Shown here: piece after piece, positions 1 to 7,116 of the stretch
Numbering within the stretch: position 1 is the stretch's first letter
Layout: each line of letters begins with the position of its first letter
Assembly (NCBI GenBank): GCA_005885115.1
Contig: VAXX01000154.1
Coordinates: forward strand, 1 to 8,584
Source: Actinomycetota bacterium
GTDB taxonomy: Bacteria; Actinomycetota; Actinomycetes; Mycobacteriales; Micromonosporaceae
Direction of reading: 5' to 3'
DNA: 8,584 nt
Program-made: the position numbers and the translations under genes
Notes under the pieces: generated by a model
Told to the model about the DNA's origin: nothing
Database searches by the model: none
Seen by the model: only the letters and a program-made list of their open reading frames with translations

Positions 1-2267
1 TTGTTGAACGCGTAGTCGGAGAACGGGACGAGGATGTCCCACAACGTCTTGATCGCCGCCTCGGAGTACCCGTTCTCCCGCATCCCGGCGGCGAACGGCT
101 CGAACTCCTTGTCGAGGATCTCCTTCTTCTTCTTGCCCATCGCCCGGCGCAGCAGGTCGGCCTTGCCCAGCGAGTAGCCGGCCACCTTCTGCGCGATCGC
201 CATGACCTGTTCCTGGTAGACGATCAGGCCGTACGTGTCGCCGAGGATCTCGTCGAGCGGCTCGGCCAGCTCGGGGTGGATCGGTACGACGGGCTTGCGG
301 TTGTTCTTGCGGTCGGCGTAGTCGTTGTGCGCGTTGGCGCACATCGGCCCGGGCCGGTAGAGGGCCAGTACGGCGGAGATGTCCTCGAAGTTGTCCGGCA
401 CCATCGAGCGCAGCAGCGAGCGCATCGGCCCGCCGTCGAGCTGGAACACGCCCAGCGTGTCCCCCCGGGCCAGCAGCTCGTACGTCGGCCGGTCGTCCAG
501 CGGCAGGTCTTCCAGGACCAGGTCGACGCCCCGGTTGTCCTTGATCGACTCCAGGCAGTCGTCCAGGACGGTCAGGTTGCGCAGGCCCAGGAAGTCCATC
601 TTGAGCAGGCCCATGTACTCACAGGCGCCCATGTCGAACTGGGTGATGACCGCGCCGTCCTGCTCCCGGCGCCAGATCGGGATCACGTCGACCAGCGGGT
701 CCCGGGACAGGATCACCCCGGCCGCGTGTACGCCGACCTGCCGCTTGAGCCCCTCCAGCCCACGGGCGGTGTCGACCACCTTCTGGACGTCCGGCTCGGA
801 CTCGTAGAGCTGGCGGAACTCGACCGCCTCCGCGTATCGCGGGTGGCCGGGGTCGAAGATGCCCGACAGCGGGATGTCCTTGCCCATCACCGCCGGGGGC
901 ATCGCCTTGGTGATCTTGTCGCCGAGCGCGAACGGGTACCCGAGCACCCGGGCGGCGTCCTTGACCGCGGCCTTGGCCTTGATCGTCCCGTACGTGACGA
1001 TCTGCGCGACCCGCTCCTCCCCGTACCGCTCCGTGGCGTACCGGATCATGTCACCGCGCCGACGCTCGTCGAAGTCCATGTCGATGTCGGGCATCGAGAT
1101 GCGGTCGGGGTTGAGGAACCGTTCGAAGATCAGGCCGTGCGCGAGCGGGTCGAGTTCGGTGATGCCCAGCGCGTACGCGATCAGCGCGCCCGCCGCCGAA
1201 CCGCGCCCGGGCCCCACCCGGATACCCTCCCGCTTGGCGTACGCGACCAGGTCGGCGACCACCAGGAAGTACCCGGGGAAGCCCATCTTGCAGATCATGT
1301 CCAGCTCGTACTCGGCCTGCCGCCGGTGCTCCTCCGACACCCCGCCGGGGAAGCGCCGGGCCAACCCGCGCATGACCTCCGCGCGCAGGTACGACTCCTC
1401 GGTCTCCCCCGCCGGCACCGGGAACTGCGGCATCAGGTTGCGCGAGGCGAAGACGCTGGCGTAGTCGCCGATCCGCTCGGCGATCTGGAGCGTCGCGTCG
1501 CACGCCCCGGGTACCTGCGCGTCCCACAGCGCCCGCATCTCCTGTGGGGACTTGAGGTAGAAGTCGTGCGCGTCGAGCTTGAAGCGCTTCGGGTCGGCCA
1601 GCGTCGAGCCCGACTGTACGCACAGCAGCACCTCGTGCGCCTGCGCGTCCCCGGCGTACGTGTAGTGCAGGTCGTTGCTGACGATCGGCGTCAGGTTCAG
1701 CCGCTCGCCGAGCTTGAGCAGGTCACCCCGGATCCGGGTCTCGATGTCCAGGCCGTGGTCCATCAGCTCCAGGAAGAAGTTCTCCGGCCCGAAGATGTCC
1801 CGGAAGTCGGCCGCCGCCTGGCAGGCCCGGTCGAAGTCGCCGATCCGCAGCCAGGTCTGCACCTCGCCGGAGGGGCAGCCGGTGGTCGCGATCAGGCCCT
1901 TGCCGTAGCGCTCCAGCAGCTCACGGTCGGCGCGCGGCTTGTAGAAGAACCCCTCCAGGCTGGACCGGGACGCCAGCCGGAACAGGTTGCGCAGGCCGTC
2001 GGCGTCGGCCGCGAGCATGGTCATGTGGGTGTAGGCGCCGCCGCCCGAGACGTCGCCGCCCTCGCCGTACTCCGGCTTGATGCCGGCCGCCACGGCCTGC
2101 TTGTGGAAGTCGTACGCCCCGTACAGGTTGCCGTGGTCGGTCATCGCCAGCGCCGGCATCCCGAGCCGGGCGGTCTCGGTGAACAGGTCCTTCAGCCGCG
2201 CCGCACCGTCGAGCATCGAGTACTCGGTGTGTACGTGCAGGTGGACGAAGGAGTCCCCGGTTGCCAC
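1..2267 (-). CDS. dnaE: DNA polymerase III alpha subunit DnaE1 (N-terminal 755 codons, 3' end outside window)
   Basis: Catalytic subunit of the replicative DNA polymerase. The visible 755 residues cover the PHP domain (about 1-280) and most of the C-family polymerase core; a full protein is about 1,170-1,190 residues, so roughly a third lies beyond the left edge, where the frame is cut just after SDYAFN. Polymerase Asp residues are seen in PDIDMDFDE (D396, D398) and LLKMDFLG (D558). PHP metal ligands matching those of M. tuberculosis DnaE1 are present as H11, H13, D20, H45, H81, C131, D199 and H201. The expected segment around the remaining ligand (GxEAY, Glu73 in M. tuberculosis) is missing: after AGIKP the protein jumps to [10 protein letters not shown], about 23 residues short. 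The GTG start at 2267 follows a GGAGG with 5-base spacing and gives the usual short lead-in to [14 protein letters not shown]. Cys643 in YRPGPMC replaces the usual Gly. The proofreading-type PHP domain and the lspA/rluD neighbourhood argue for DnaE1 rather than DnaE2. Confidence 0.96.
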   Translation of the reverse strand, partial: MATGDSFVHLHVHTEYSMLDGAARLKDLFTETARLGMPALAMTDHGNLYGAYDFHKQAVAAGIKPEYGEGGDVSGGGAYTHMTMLAADADGLRNLFRLASRSSLEGFFYKPRADRELLERYGKGLIATTGCPSGEVQTWLRIGDFDRACQAAADFRDIFGPENFFLELMDHGLDIETRIRGDLLKLGERLNLTPIVSNDLHYTYAGDAQAHEVLLCVQSGSTLADPKRFKLDAHDFYLKSPQEMRALWDAQVPGACDATLQIAERIGDYASVFASRNLMPQFPVPAGETEESYLRAEVMRGLARRFPGGVSEEHRRQAEYELDMICKMGFPGYFLVVADLVAYAKREGIRVGPGRGSAAGALIAYALGITELDPLAHGLIFERFLNPDRISMPDIDMDFDERRRGDMIRYATERYGEERVAQIVTYGTIKAKAAVKDAARVLGYPFALGDKITKAMPPAVMGKDIPLSGIFDPGHPRYAEAVEFRQLYESEPDVQKVVDTARGLEGLKRQVGVHAAGVILSRDPLVDVIPIWRREQDGAVITQFDMGACEYMGLLKMDFLGLRNLTVLDDCLESIKDNRGVDLVLEDLPLDDRPTYELLARGDTLGVFQLDGGPMRSLLRSMVPDNFEDISAVLALYRPGPMCANAHNDYADRKNNRKPVVPIHPELAEPLDEILGDTYGLIVYQEQVMAIAQKVAGYSLGKADLLRRAMGKKKKEILDKEFEPFAAGMRENGYSEAAIKTLWDILVPFSDYAFN

Positions 2268-2271
2268 GCCG

Positions 2272-2279
2272 ACCTCCCC
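2272..2279 (-). promoter_or_regulatory. Ribosome binding site of dnaE
   Basis: GGGGAGGT on the minus strand, with its GGAGG core 5 bases before the GTG at 2267. It decides the start of dnaE, because no better ATG or GTG lies between gtrA and the conserved HLHVHTEYS motif. Confidence 0.75.
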
Positions 2280-2296
2280 TGCGCTTCGGGCACCAC

Positions 2297-2302
2297 AGCC
2301 TA
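2297..2302 (-). promoter_or_regulatory. Possible -10 element for dnaE (weak)
   Basis: TAGGCT fits the actinobacterial TANNNT pattern and lies about 30 bases before the dnaE start, in the 58-base gap after gtrA. I see no acceptable -35 hexamer at 16-19 bases upstream. dnaE may therefore simply be read through from the gtrA side. Low confidence. Confidence 0.2.
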
Positions 2303-2325
2303 ACTCCGAGGACTGACAACGCCGC

Positions 2326-2979
2326 TCAGCGCCGGCCGACCGGGTCCTCCGTGTCGTCGCGAGCCGGCGCTTGGGCCGGATCGGCCGGGCGGCGTTCGTC
2401 CGAGTCGAGCAGGTCGTCCGGCTCGTCGATCAACGGCCACACGTCGCCGAGCAGTTCGGCGGCGGCCAGGTCGATCTCGTCCTTGGGCATCCGCGGCCGG
2501 GCGTCGGCGTGCGGGAACACGAAGCGCCGGAACGCCCACCACCGGAACGCCATCGCCAGGAGGGTACCGATCACCTGGGCGCTGACGAAGTCGGCGACCT
2601 CCTGGGTGAACGGGCTGACGTTGGGCGTGGTCAGGTGCAGCAGGTACCGGGAGATGTCCAGCGGCGCCACGGTGACCGCGATGCCGATCCCGCTGATCAG
2701 GAAGAACAGCGCGGCCTCGTGGTGGCGGACCCGCCCGCCCCGGGTACGGAACGACCACTCGCGGTTGAGCACGTACGACACGATCGTGGCAACCAGCGTC
2801 GCGATGACCTTCGACACGGTAGGTTTGGTTTCGAGCACGGAGTGCTTGAGCCCCAGGAACAGCCCGGTGTCGATGACGAACGTGGTGCCGCCGACGACGG
2901 CGAACTTCACCAGTTCCTTGTGTCGGTACAGCGGGTCGCGGACAGGTCGGGGCAGCCGGGAAACCACGGCGTCGAGCAC
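2326..2979 (-). CDS. GtrA-family polytopic membrane protein
   Basis: 217 residues from the chosen GTG. The GtrA core (about residues 20-155) has four hydrophobic segments at roughly 24-46, 55-72, 89-112 and 128-150, the N-terminal family pattern [20 protein letters not shown], and the NREWSF motif (residues 72-77). GtrA-family proteins are thought to help move polyprenyl-phosphate-linked sugars across the membrane for cell-surface glycosylation; the substrate here is unknown. The core is followed by an acidic, Pro/Arg-rich cytoplasmic-type tail of about 60 residues. Start choice: GTG at 2979 is preceded by GAGGG with 5-base spacing. A TTG at 3012, overlapping the stop of the upstream ATPase gene (TTGA) with GAGG five bases before it, would add 11 residues and couple the two genes by translation. 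An open frame back to 3060 is unlikely to be used. Confidence 0.87.
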   Translation of the reverse strand: MLDAVVSRLPRPVRDPLYRHKELVKFAVVGGTTFVIDTGLFLGLKHSVLETKPTVSKVIATLVATIVSYVLNREWSFRTRGGRVRHHEAALFFLISGIGIAVTVAPLDISRYLLHLTTPNVSPFTQEVADFVSAQVIGTLLAMAFRWWAFRRFVFPHADARPRMPKDEIDLAAAELLGDVWPLIDEPDDLLDSDERRPADPAQAPARDDTEDPVGRR

Positions 2980-3008
2980 AGGCACCCTCGCAGTGTAGGG
3001 AGACTCCG

Positions 3009-3995
3009 TCAAAGTCGCCTCACGAACGGTTCCATGATCACCGCCGACGCCTGCAACCACGCCTTCTTCGTGGCCGGCTGCAGATCGGGGTACTCGATGG
3101 AGGAACCGGACTCAAGTGCTGGATCGTACGGCACGACGGCAACCGCGCGGGTACGGGGCGCGAAGTGGGCGGCCAGATCGTTGAGTAGCGGCCCGGGTAC
3201 CGGGGTCGGGCAGGAGAGCAGGGTCACCGCCTGTGAGGCGAGCGTACCCATGCCCCACTCGTGCAGCAGGTCGAGCATCCAGTCGGCGGTGAACGCCGCG
3301 TCCTCCCGGGGTACCGACGTGATGACCAACTGGTCGGCCACCTGCAGAACGGTCTGCCAGTTGGGGCTCTCCACGTTGTTTCCGGTATCGACGCAGATCA
3401 CATCGTGGGTCCGGCACAGCACGTCCAGCACCCGGCGTACGGTGTGCGGGTCCAACCGCTGGGAGAAGCGCGGGCTCTCCTCGCCGGCCAGCACGTCGTA
3501 CGAGCCGTCGGAGGCGTGCCGCAGGTAGTCGTCGAGCCGGTCCTTCAGGTCACGTCCGGTGGTCGCCTCGATCAGGGCCAGGTCGGTGATCAGGTGCCGG
3601 ATGGTCCGCGCGTGCCGGGCCGACCCGGCGCGCAGGCCCAGCGTGCCGCGCAGCTCGTTGTCGTCCCAGGCGAGCACTCCGCTACCGCGGATCGCGCCGA
3701 TCGTGGCCGCACACAGTACCGTGGCCGTCGTCTTGTGTACCCCACCCTTGGGGTTGGCGAACGCGACCACCTTCGCCCCGCCGAAATCCTGGCGGAGCAT
3801 GGCGACCAGTTGCTCCACCGAACTGCCGGCCGCCGGCTGGAACCGCAGGCCGTCGGCGCGCCGCTGCTCGCCCACCCGCGGCGCGGCCGCGTAGTACGTC
3901 GGCTCGTCCTCGGGACGCCCGAGCAGTGCCTTGTCAAGGATGGAGCGCCAGCGTGGGGCGGGCGAGGCCGCGTTCCAGGTCTCGCTGTGCTCCAC
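3009..3995 (-). CDS. MinD/ParA-like P-loop ATPase
   Basis: 328 residues, cytoplasmic. After a variable N-terminus (about 1-72) comes a SIMIBI-class ATPase domain: deviant Walker A NPKGGVHKTT at 81-90, with signature Lys83 and P-loop Lys88; an acidic AWDDNELRGTLGLR at 109-122 where ParA proteins carry their switch I/Walker A' Asp; and a hydrophobic strand ending in Asp, VICVDTGNN (Asp203), as Walker B. VVPYDPALE at 288-295 matches the late conserved strand and loop of this family. Proteins of this class position or regulate other complexes through ATP-driven dimerisation; this one's partner is unknown, and it lacks a parB or minCE neighbour. His87 sits where most family members have Gly. The GTG start at 3995 has GGAGG six bases upstream. 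The next gene (gtrA) begins at or within 30 bases of its stop, so the two are probably co-expressed. Confidence 0.88.
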   Translation of the reverse strand: MEHSETWNAASPAPRWRSILDKALLGRPEDEPTYYAAAPRVGEQRRADGLRFQPAAGSSVEQLVAMLRQDFGGAKVVAFANPKGGVHKTTATVLCAATIGAIRGSGVLAWDDNELRGTLGLRAGSARHARTIRHLITDLALIEATTGRDLKDRLDDYLRHASDGSYDVLAGEESPRFSQRLDPHTVRRVLDVLCRTHDVICVDTGNNVESPNWQTVLQVADQLVITSVPREDAAFTADWMLDLLHEWGMGTLASQAVTLLSCPTPVPGPLLNDLAAHFAPRTRAVAVVPYDPALESGSSIEYPDLQPATKKAWLQASAVIMEPFVRRL

Positions 3996-4029
3996 GCCCG
4001 ACCTCCCGCCGCCCGATGGCCTCGTTCCA

Positions 4030-4035
4030 ACAGTA
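4030..4035 (-). promoter_or_regulatory. Possible -10 element for the ATPase-gtrA pair (weak)
   Basis: The 169-base gap between rluD and the ATPase gene (3996-4164) should hold a promoter or terminator. The best -10-like hexamer is TACTGT, 35 bases before the GTG. The bases 17-18 upstream (GCAGAA) are a poor -35. No hairpin with a T-run follows rluD, so I see no intrinsic terminator here. Confidence 0.2.
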
Positions 4036-4164
4036 GGGTTCGCACCCCACGCTTCTGCTCCTCGGACTACTCTCCCACGCTCGGCGACACCGGCGCGCCC
4101 ACTGTCCGGCTGGTGCGACGAACGGGGCTACCCGGCTCAACGAGGCGGACGCGGCGGCGGCACG

Positions 4165-5106
4165 TCAGGCCGCCCGGAGCAGTTCCAGGGCGCGGTCGAG
4201 GTCGTCGGGGTACGGGCTAACAAACCGGACAGGCTCGCCGGTCGCCGGGTGGACGAAGGCCAGCTCACGGGCGTGCAGCCACTGCCGGGTCAGACCGAGA
4301 CGGGCGGCCAGGGTGGGATCTGCGCCATATGTCAGATCACCCACACAGGGGTGGCGCAGCGCCGAGAAATGCACGCGGATCTGGTGGGTACGTCCAGTCT
4401 CCAGTTGTACGTCCACCAGGCTCGCCGCCGGGAACGCCTCCAGGGTGTCGTAGTGGGTGATGCTCGGGCGGCCACCGGACACCACCGCCCACTTGTACTC
4501 GTGGGTCGGGTGCCGGTCGATCGGGGCGTCGACGGTCCCCCGCAGCGGGTCCAGGTGCCCCTGCACCACCGCGTGGTACCGCTTGTCCACCTCCCGTGCC
4601 TTGAACGCCCGCTTGAGCGCGCTGTACGCGATCTCGCTCTTGGCCACCACCATCAACCCGGTGGTACCGACGTCCAGCCGGTGTACGACCCCCTGCCGCT
4701 CGGCCGCGCCGCCGGTGGCGATCCGCTCCCCGGTCGCCGCCAGCCCGCCGATCACCGTCGGGCCGGTCCAGCCCGGGCTCGGATGGGCCGCCACCCCGAC
4801 CGGCTTGTCGACGACCACGATGTCGTCGTCCCGGTACACAATTCGCAGGCCGTCCACCGGCGTGGGCGGCTCGACCGGTACCGCGGTCGGCGGCGGGGGC
4901 AGGACGACCTCCAGCCAGGCGCCCGCGCTGACCTTGTCGGCCCGGGGCCGGGGGTACCCGTCGACCATCGCGTCCCCGGCCTCGACCAGTGCCGAGGCGG
5001 CCGCCCGGGACAGCCCGAACAGCCGGGACACGACCTGGTCCAGCCGCATCCCGTGGAAGCCGTCCGGAACAGGTAGCGCGCGCCGCTCGCCGTCAGTCGT
5101 GGTCAC
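4165..5106 (-). CDS. rluD: RluA/RluD-family 23S rRNA pseudouridine synthase
   Basis: 313 residues, normal length for the family. It converts specific uridines of large-subunit rRNA to pseudouridine during ribosome assembly; the RluD-type target (helix 69 positions) is inferred from family and gene order, not proven here. An S4 RNA-binding domain spans about 16-70 ([25 protein letters not shown]). The synthase domain spans about 87-300, with [17 protein letters not shown] (96-112), catalytic Asp145 in [10 protein letters not shown], and the conserved [23 protein letters not shown] motif at 235-257. The GTG start at 5106 overlaps the end of lspA by 14 bases and has no clear Shine-Dalgarno, suggesting translational coupling to lspA. 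ATG at residue 20 would cut into the S4 domain and is less likely. The lspA-rluD pair is a conserved actinobacterial arrangement. Confidence 0.94.
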   Translation of the reverse strand: MTTTDGERRALPVPDGFHGMRLDQVVSRLFGLSRAAASALVEAGDAMVDGYPRPRADKVSAGAWLEVVLPPPPTAVPVEPPTPVDGLRIVYRDDDIVVVDKPVGVAAHPSPGWTGPTVIGGLAATGERIATGGAAERQGVVHRLDVGTTGLMVVAKSEIAYSALKRAFKAREVDKRYHAVVQGHLDPLRGTVDAPIDRHPTHEYKWAVVSGGRPSITHYDTLEAFPAASLVDVQLETGRTHQIRVHFSALRHPCVGDLTYGADPTLAARLGLTRQWLHARELAFVHPATGEPVRFVSPYPDDLDRALELLRAA

Positions 5107-5647
5107 GCGTACCAGTCTGGCGCACCCGCGTACCGTCCCGCCGCCGGCCGGTCAGCTCCAGCAGGATCGCGAGCACCACGCCACAGCACAGTGCCGAGTC
5201 GGCCGCGTTGAAGATCGGGAAGACGTGCCCGTCGTTGCTGAACACGCTGATGAAGTCGACCACGTGGCCGACCATGAACCCGGGCGCGCGGAAGATCCGG
5301 TCGCCGAGGTTGCCCAGCGCGCCGCCGAGCACCAGACCCAGCGAAACCGCCCACGGTACCGAGCGCAGGCGCGCCGCCATCCAGCCGATCCAGCCGATCA
5401 CCAGCAGGCTGACCACGGGAAACACGAAGGTGTACCCGGTGCCCAGGCTGAACGCCGCCCCGCTGTTGCGGGTCAGCACCAGGTACCCGGCGCCGCCGAG
5501 CAGCCGTACCGGGGCGTGCCCGGACAGCCGCGCCACCGCCAGGTACTTGGTGACCAGGTCGATCGCCAGCACCCCGAGCCCGGTACCGGCGAGAACCACG
5601 ACGGCGCGTCGGGTCGCCCGTACCGGCACGGTCGGCGCCTGGGTCAC
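5093..5647 (-). CDS. lspA: Lipoprotein signal peptidase (signal peptidase II)
   Basis: 184 residues; an inner-membrane aspartic protease (A8 family) that removes the signal peptide of diacylglyceryl-modified prolipoproteins. All family motifs are visible: [10 protein letters not shown] (27-36), [10 protein letters not shown] (59-68), [13 protein letters not shown] (108-120), HVVDFI with Asp131, and [11 protein letters not shown] with Asp150; the two Asp residues form the catalytic dyad. Four membrane segments fall at about 14-36, 72-92, 98-115 and 150-166, with a short basic cytoplasmic tail. The GTG start at 5647 has GGGAG five bases upstream. In this frame the sequence is also open upstream ([15 protein letters not shown]), but no ATG, GTG or TTG is available there. 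The last 14 bases overlap rluD. The reading frame is intact, although the gene upstream (dksA-type) is damaged just before it. Confidence 0.96.
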   Translation of the reverse strand: MTQAPTVPVRATRRAVVVLAGTGLGVLAIDLVTKYLAVARLSGHAPVRLLGGAGYLVLTRNSGAAFSLGTGYTFVFPVVSLLVIGWIGWMAARLRSVPWAVSLGLVLGGALGNLGDRIFRAPGFMVGHVVDFISVFSNDGHVFPIFNAADSALCCGVVLAILLELTGRRRDGTRVRQTGTRDHD

Positions 5648-6983
5648 GGCCGCTCCCTCGTCCGGGAGCGGTCCGGCGTCGACGACCTCGCCGGTACTCA
5701 GCGCAGTTGCCCTCGTCGAGGCGTTCCAGTGCCCGCTCCACCTGGTTGACCCGCTCCAGGATGCTGTTGGCCAGGGAGATCTCCTGCTCCCGCTCGAACG
5801 TCTTGGTACCGGTATCCGCCTGGTCGTCGCCGGCCGAGTCGGTGAGCCGGTCGCGCTGCAGCTCGGTGATCTCCGAGATGGTCGCGTCGTACTCCTCCTT
5901 CAGCTCGTCCCGGCGGGCGGCCAGCGCCATCCTGATCTTCTCGGTCTCGGCCGTACTGCGTACGGTCTTCGGCGCCGCCTTGGTGGCCTTGGCCTCGCCG
6001 GCCGGAGCCTGCCTGGTGGCGGTCGCCTTGGTATCGGCCTGCTTGCCCATCGTCGCTCCCTTGGCCGCGTCACCCGCGGCGATCGGCGGTGCCTGCTCGG
6101 TGATCTGGGTGGTGCTGTCCTCGACGACCGGGCCGGCCGCCGATGCTGGTACGGACGGCGGCGCGGCCTTGGCGGCGCTGGTACCCACCGCCTCCCGGTC
6201 CGACACCTTCGACCTCGTACCGTTTGCCCGCTCGTTCCCCGGCGCGGCCGTACCCTTCGCCGGGGACGCCTTGGCCGTCGCAGCCTTGGCCGTCGCAGCC
6301 TTCGCCGGGGACGCCTTGCCCGGGGTGGCCTTGGTCGCGGTGGCCTTGGTCGCGGCCTTGCTCGGCGTGGCCTTGGCCCCGACCTTGCTCGCGCCCGCCT
6401 TGACCGGGGCGGCCGCTGCCTTCTTGGCTGGCGCCGCCTTGGCTGCGGCTGCCTTGGCCGGCGCCGCCTTGGTCGCCGCCTTCGCCGGAGCCTTCACGGC
6501 GGTGGCCGGTCGTGCGGTCCCGTTCCTCGTCGCCGGGGCAGCCTTCCGTACGGCCGTGGCCGGCTTCGCCGAGGTGGCCTTCCCGGGCGCCTTCTTCGCG
6601 GCCGCGGCCTTGCTCGCGGGCGCCGATCTGGCCCCGGCGAGCTTCTTGACCGGCGTCACCTTCGCGGGCACGGCCTTCTTGACGGCCGCCTTCTTGACGG
6701 CCGCCTTCTTCACGGGCGCCGCCTTCGCAGGCGCGGCCTTCTGCACCGACGCGGCCTTCGCTGGCGCGGTCTTCTTGACGGGCGCCTTCGCCACGGTCTT
6801 CGCCGCCGCGGCCTTCGTCGCGGTCGCGGTCCGGGCGCCCGGTGCGGCCTTCGCGGTCGAGGTCACCTTCCGGACGGTGGCCGTCTTGGTGGCCGCCACC
6901 GTCTTCCCCGTCGCCCGCCTCGCCCCCGAGGTAGCGACAGATTTCGATGCACTCCTCCGTGCGGCAGTCTCCCGCTCGGCCAT
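5103..6983 (-). CDS. TraR/DksA-type protein with histone H1-like N-terminal extension; zinc finger and own stop codon lost
   Basis: DksA-type proteins insert a coiled coil into the RNA polymerase secondary channel and hold a C4 zinc finger at the C-terminus. From ATG 6983 (GGGGGA a few bases upstream) the product has: a basic Lys/Ala/Pro/Thr repeat region (about 19-248); a neutral to acidic linker (about 250-311); and a DksA coiled coil (about 345-424) with the acidic tip [20 protein letters not shown] (382-401) and [12 protein letters not shown] (415-426). At residue 427 the expected YGxCxxCGxPI...CVxCK zinc finger is absent. The frame instead reads [11 protein letters not shown] and continues out of frame through lspA to a stop at 5103, giving 626 residues as written. 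Only about 5706-6983 is recognisable coding sequence; the rest of the frame is an lspA shadow. No zinc-finger remnant occurs in any frame nearby. The gene may be a pseudogene, or an assembly gap may have removed about 110 bases. Likely the first gene of an operon with lspA and rluD. Confidence 0.75.
   Translation of the reverse strand: MAERETAARRSASKSVATSGARRATGKTVAATKTATVRKVTSTAKAAPGARTATATKAAAAKTVAKAPVKKTAPAKAASVQKAAPAKAAPVKKAAVKKAAVKKAVPAKVTPVKKLAGARSAPASKAAAAKKAPGKATSAKPATAVRKAAPATRNGTARPATAVKAPAKAATKAAPAKAAAAKAAPAKKAAAAPVKAGASKVGAKATPSKAATKATATKATPGKASPAKAATAKAATAKASPAKGTAAPGNERANGTRSKVSDREAVGTSAAKAAPPSVPASAAGPVVEDSTTQITEQAPPIAAGDAAKGATMGKQADTKATATRQAPAGEAKATKAAPKTVRSTAETEKIRMALAARRDELKEEYDATISEITELQRDRLTDSAGDDQADTGTKTFEREQEISLANSILERVNQVERALERLDEGNCAEYRRGRRRRTAPGRGSGRDPGADRAGTGDPTRRRGSRRYRARGAGDRPGHQVPGGGAAVRARPGTAARRRRVPGADPQQRGGVQPGHRVHLRVSRGQPAGDRLDRLDGGAPALGTVGGFAGSGARRRAGQPRRPDLPRARVHGRPRGRLHQRVQQRRARLPDLQRGRLGTVLWRGARDPAGADRPAAGRYAGAPDWYA
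6048..6062 (-). promoter_or_regulatory. Internal ribosome binding site and ATG start within the DksA-type gene
   Basis: AAGGGAG followed by five bases (CGACG) and then ATG GGC AAG CAG, in frame at codon 312. It lies exactly between the H1-like extension plus linker and the DksA domain. Initiation here would give a short protein of conventional DksA layout. It fits a Shine-Dalgarno better than the region before the long-form start at 6983. Confidence 0.5.
6240..6929 (-). repeat. Degenerate Lys/Ala/Pro-coding tandem repeat region
   Basis: About 230 codons of short imperfect repeats of the type [16 protein letters not shown] and ATKATATK, on the coding strand of the DksA-type gene. Some units are exact at DNA level, such as two copies of a 15-base unit (TTGGCCGTCGCAGCC on the + strand) near 6270-6300 and paired 15-base units near 6675-6710. 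The composition resembles the C-terminal tails of actinobacterial HU (HupB) and histone H1. Such tracts change length by slippage and are prone to misassembly. Confidence 0.8.
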
Positions 6984-6999
6984 GGCATCCCCCACATGC

Positions 7000-7027
7000 A
7001 AAATGGGCGCGCGGCGGGGCGCCGCGC
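7000..7027 (-). promoter_or_regulatory. GC-rich leader hairpin followed by TTTT (possible attenuator)
   Basis: A perfect 8-base inverted repeat, GCGCGGCG-CCC-CGCCGCGC on the minus strand (7009-7027), is followed after a few bases by TTTT (7000-7003), then the ribosome binding region and ATG at 6983. It lies inside the predicted leader of the DksA-type gene, downstream of the promoter at 7044-7072. It could act as an attenuator, or as a terminator for transcripts from the antiporter gene. The T-run is short, so terminator activity is uncertain. Confidence 0.45.
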
Positions 7028-7043
7028 ACTCCAGAGGGTGGCA

Positions 7044-7072
7044 AGAATACGGAACGTACGGGCGTGCGACAA
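7044..7072 (-). promoter_or_regulatory. Sigma-70-type promoter for the dksA-type/lspA/rluD unit
   Basis: -35 TTGTCG (7067-7072), 17-base spacer, -10 TATTCT (7044-7049), read on the minus strand. This fits the actinobacterial housekeeping pattern TTGNNN-N17-TANNNT and is the best such match in the intergenic region. Expected transcription start is near 7036, leaving a leader of about 53 bases before the ATG at 6983. The surrounding stretch is clearly richer in A/T than the genes. Confidence 0.55.
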
Positions 7073-7116
7073 ACATGCCACACGAGATAGCCCGATATTG
7101 CTGCGGCAAAACCTGC

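Noticed and set aside
276..2303. A 675-codon open frame on the + strand antisense to dnaE
   Set aside because: It is a shadow of dnaE caused by high GC. Its translation is rich in V, D, R, Q and H with no recognisable domain, while the minus-strand frame is unmistakable DnaE.
4036..4047. GGGTTCGCACCC in the gap before the ATPase gene, resembling a tRNA T-arm
   Set aside because: The stem is too short, and no acceptor stem, anticodon arm or D-arm can be built around it.
5103..5700. The out-of-frame C-terminal 200 residues of the DksA-type frame as a novel fused domain
   Set aside because: This stretch is fully explained by lspA in another frame. The residues are R/G/A/P-rich shadow sequence with no conserved pattern.
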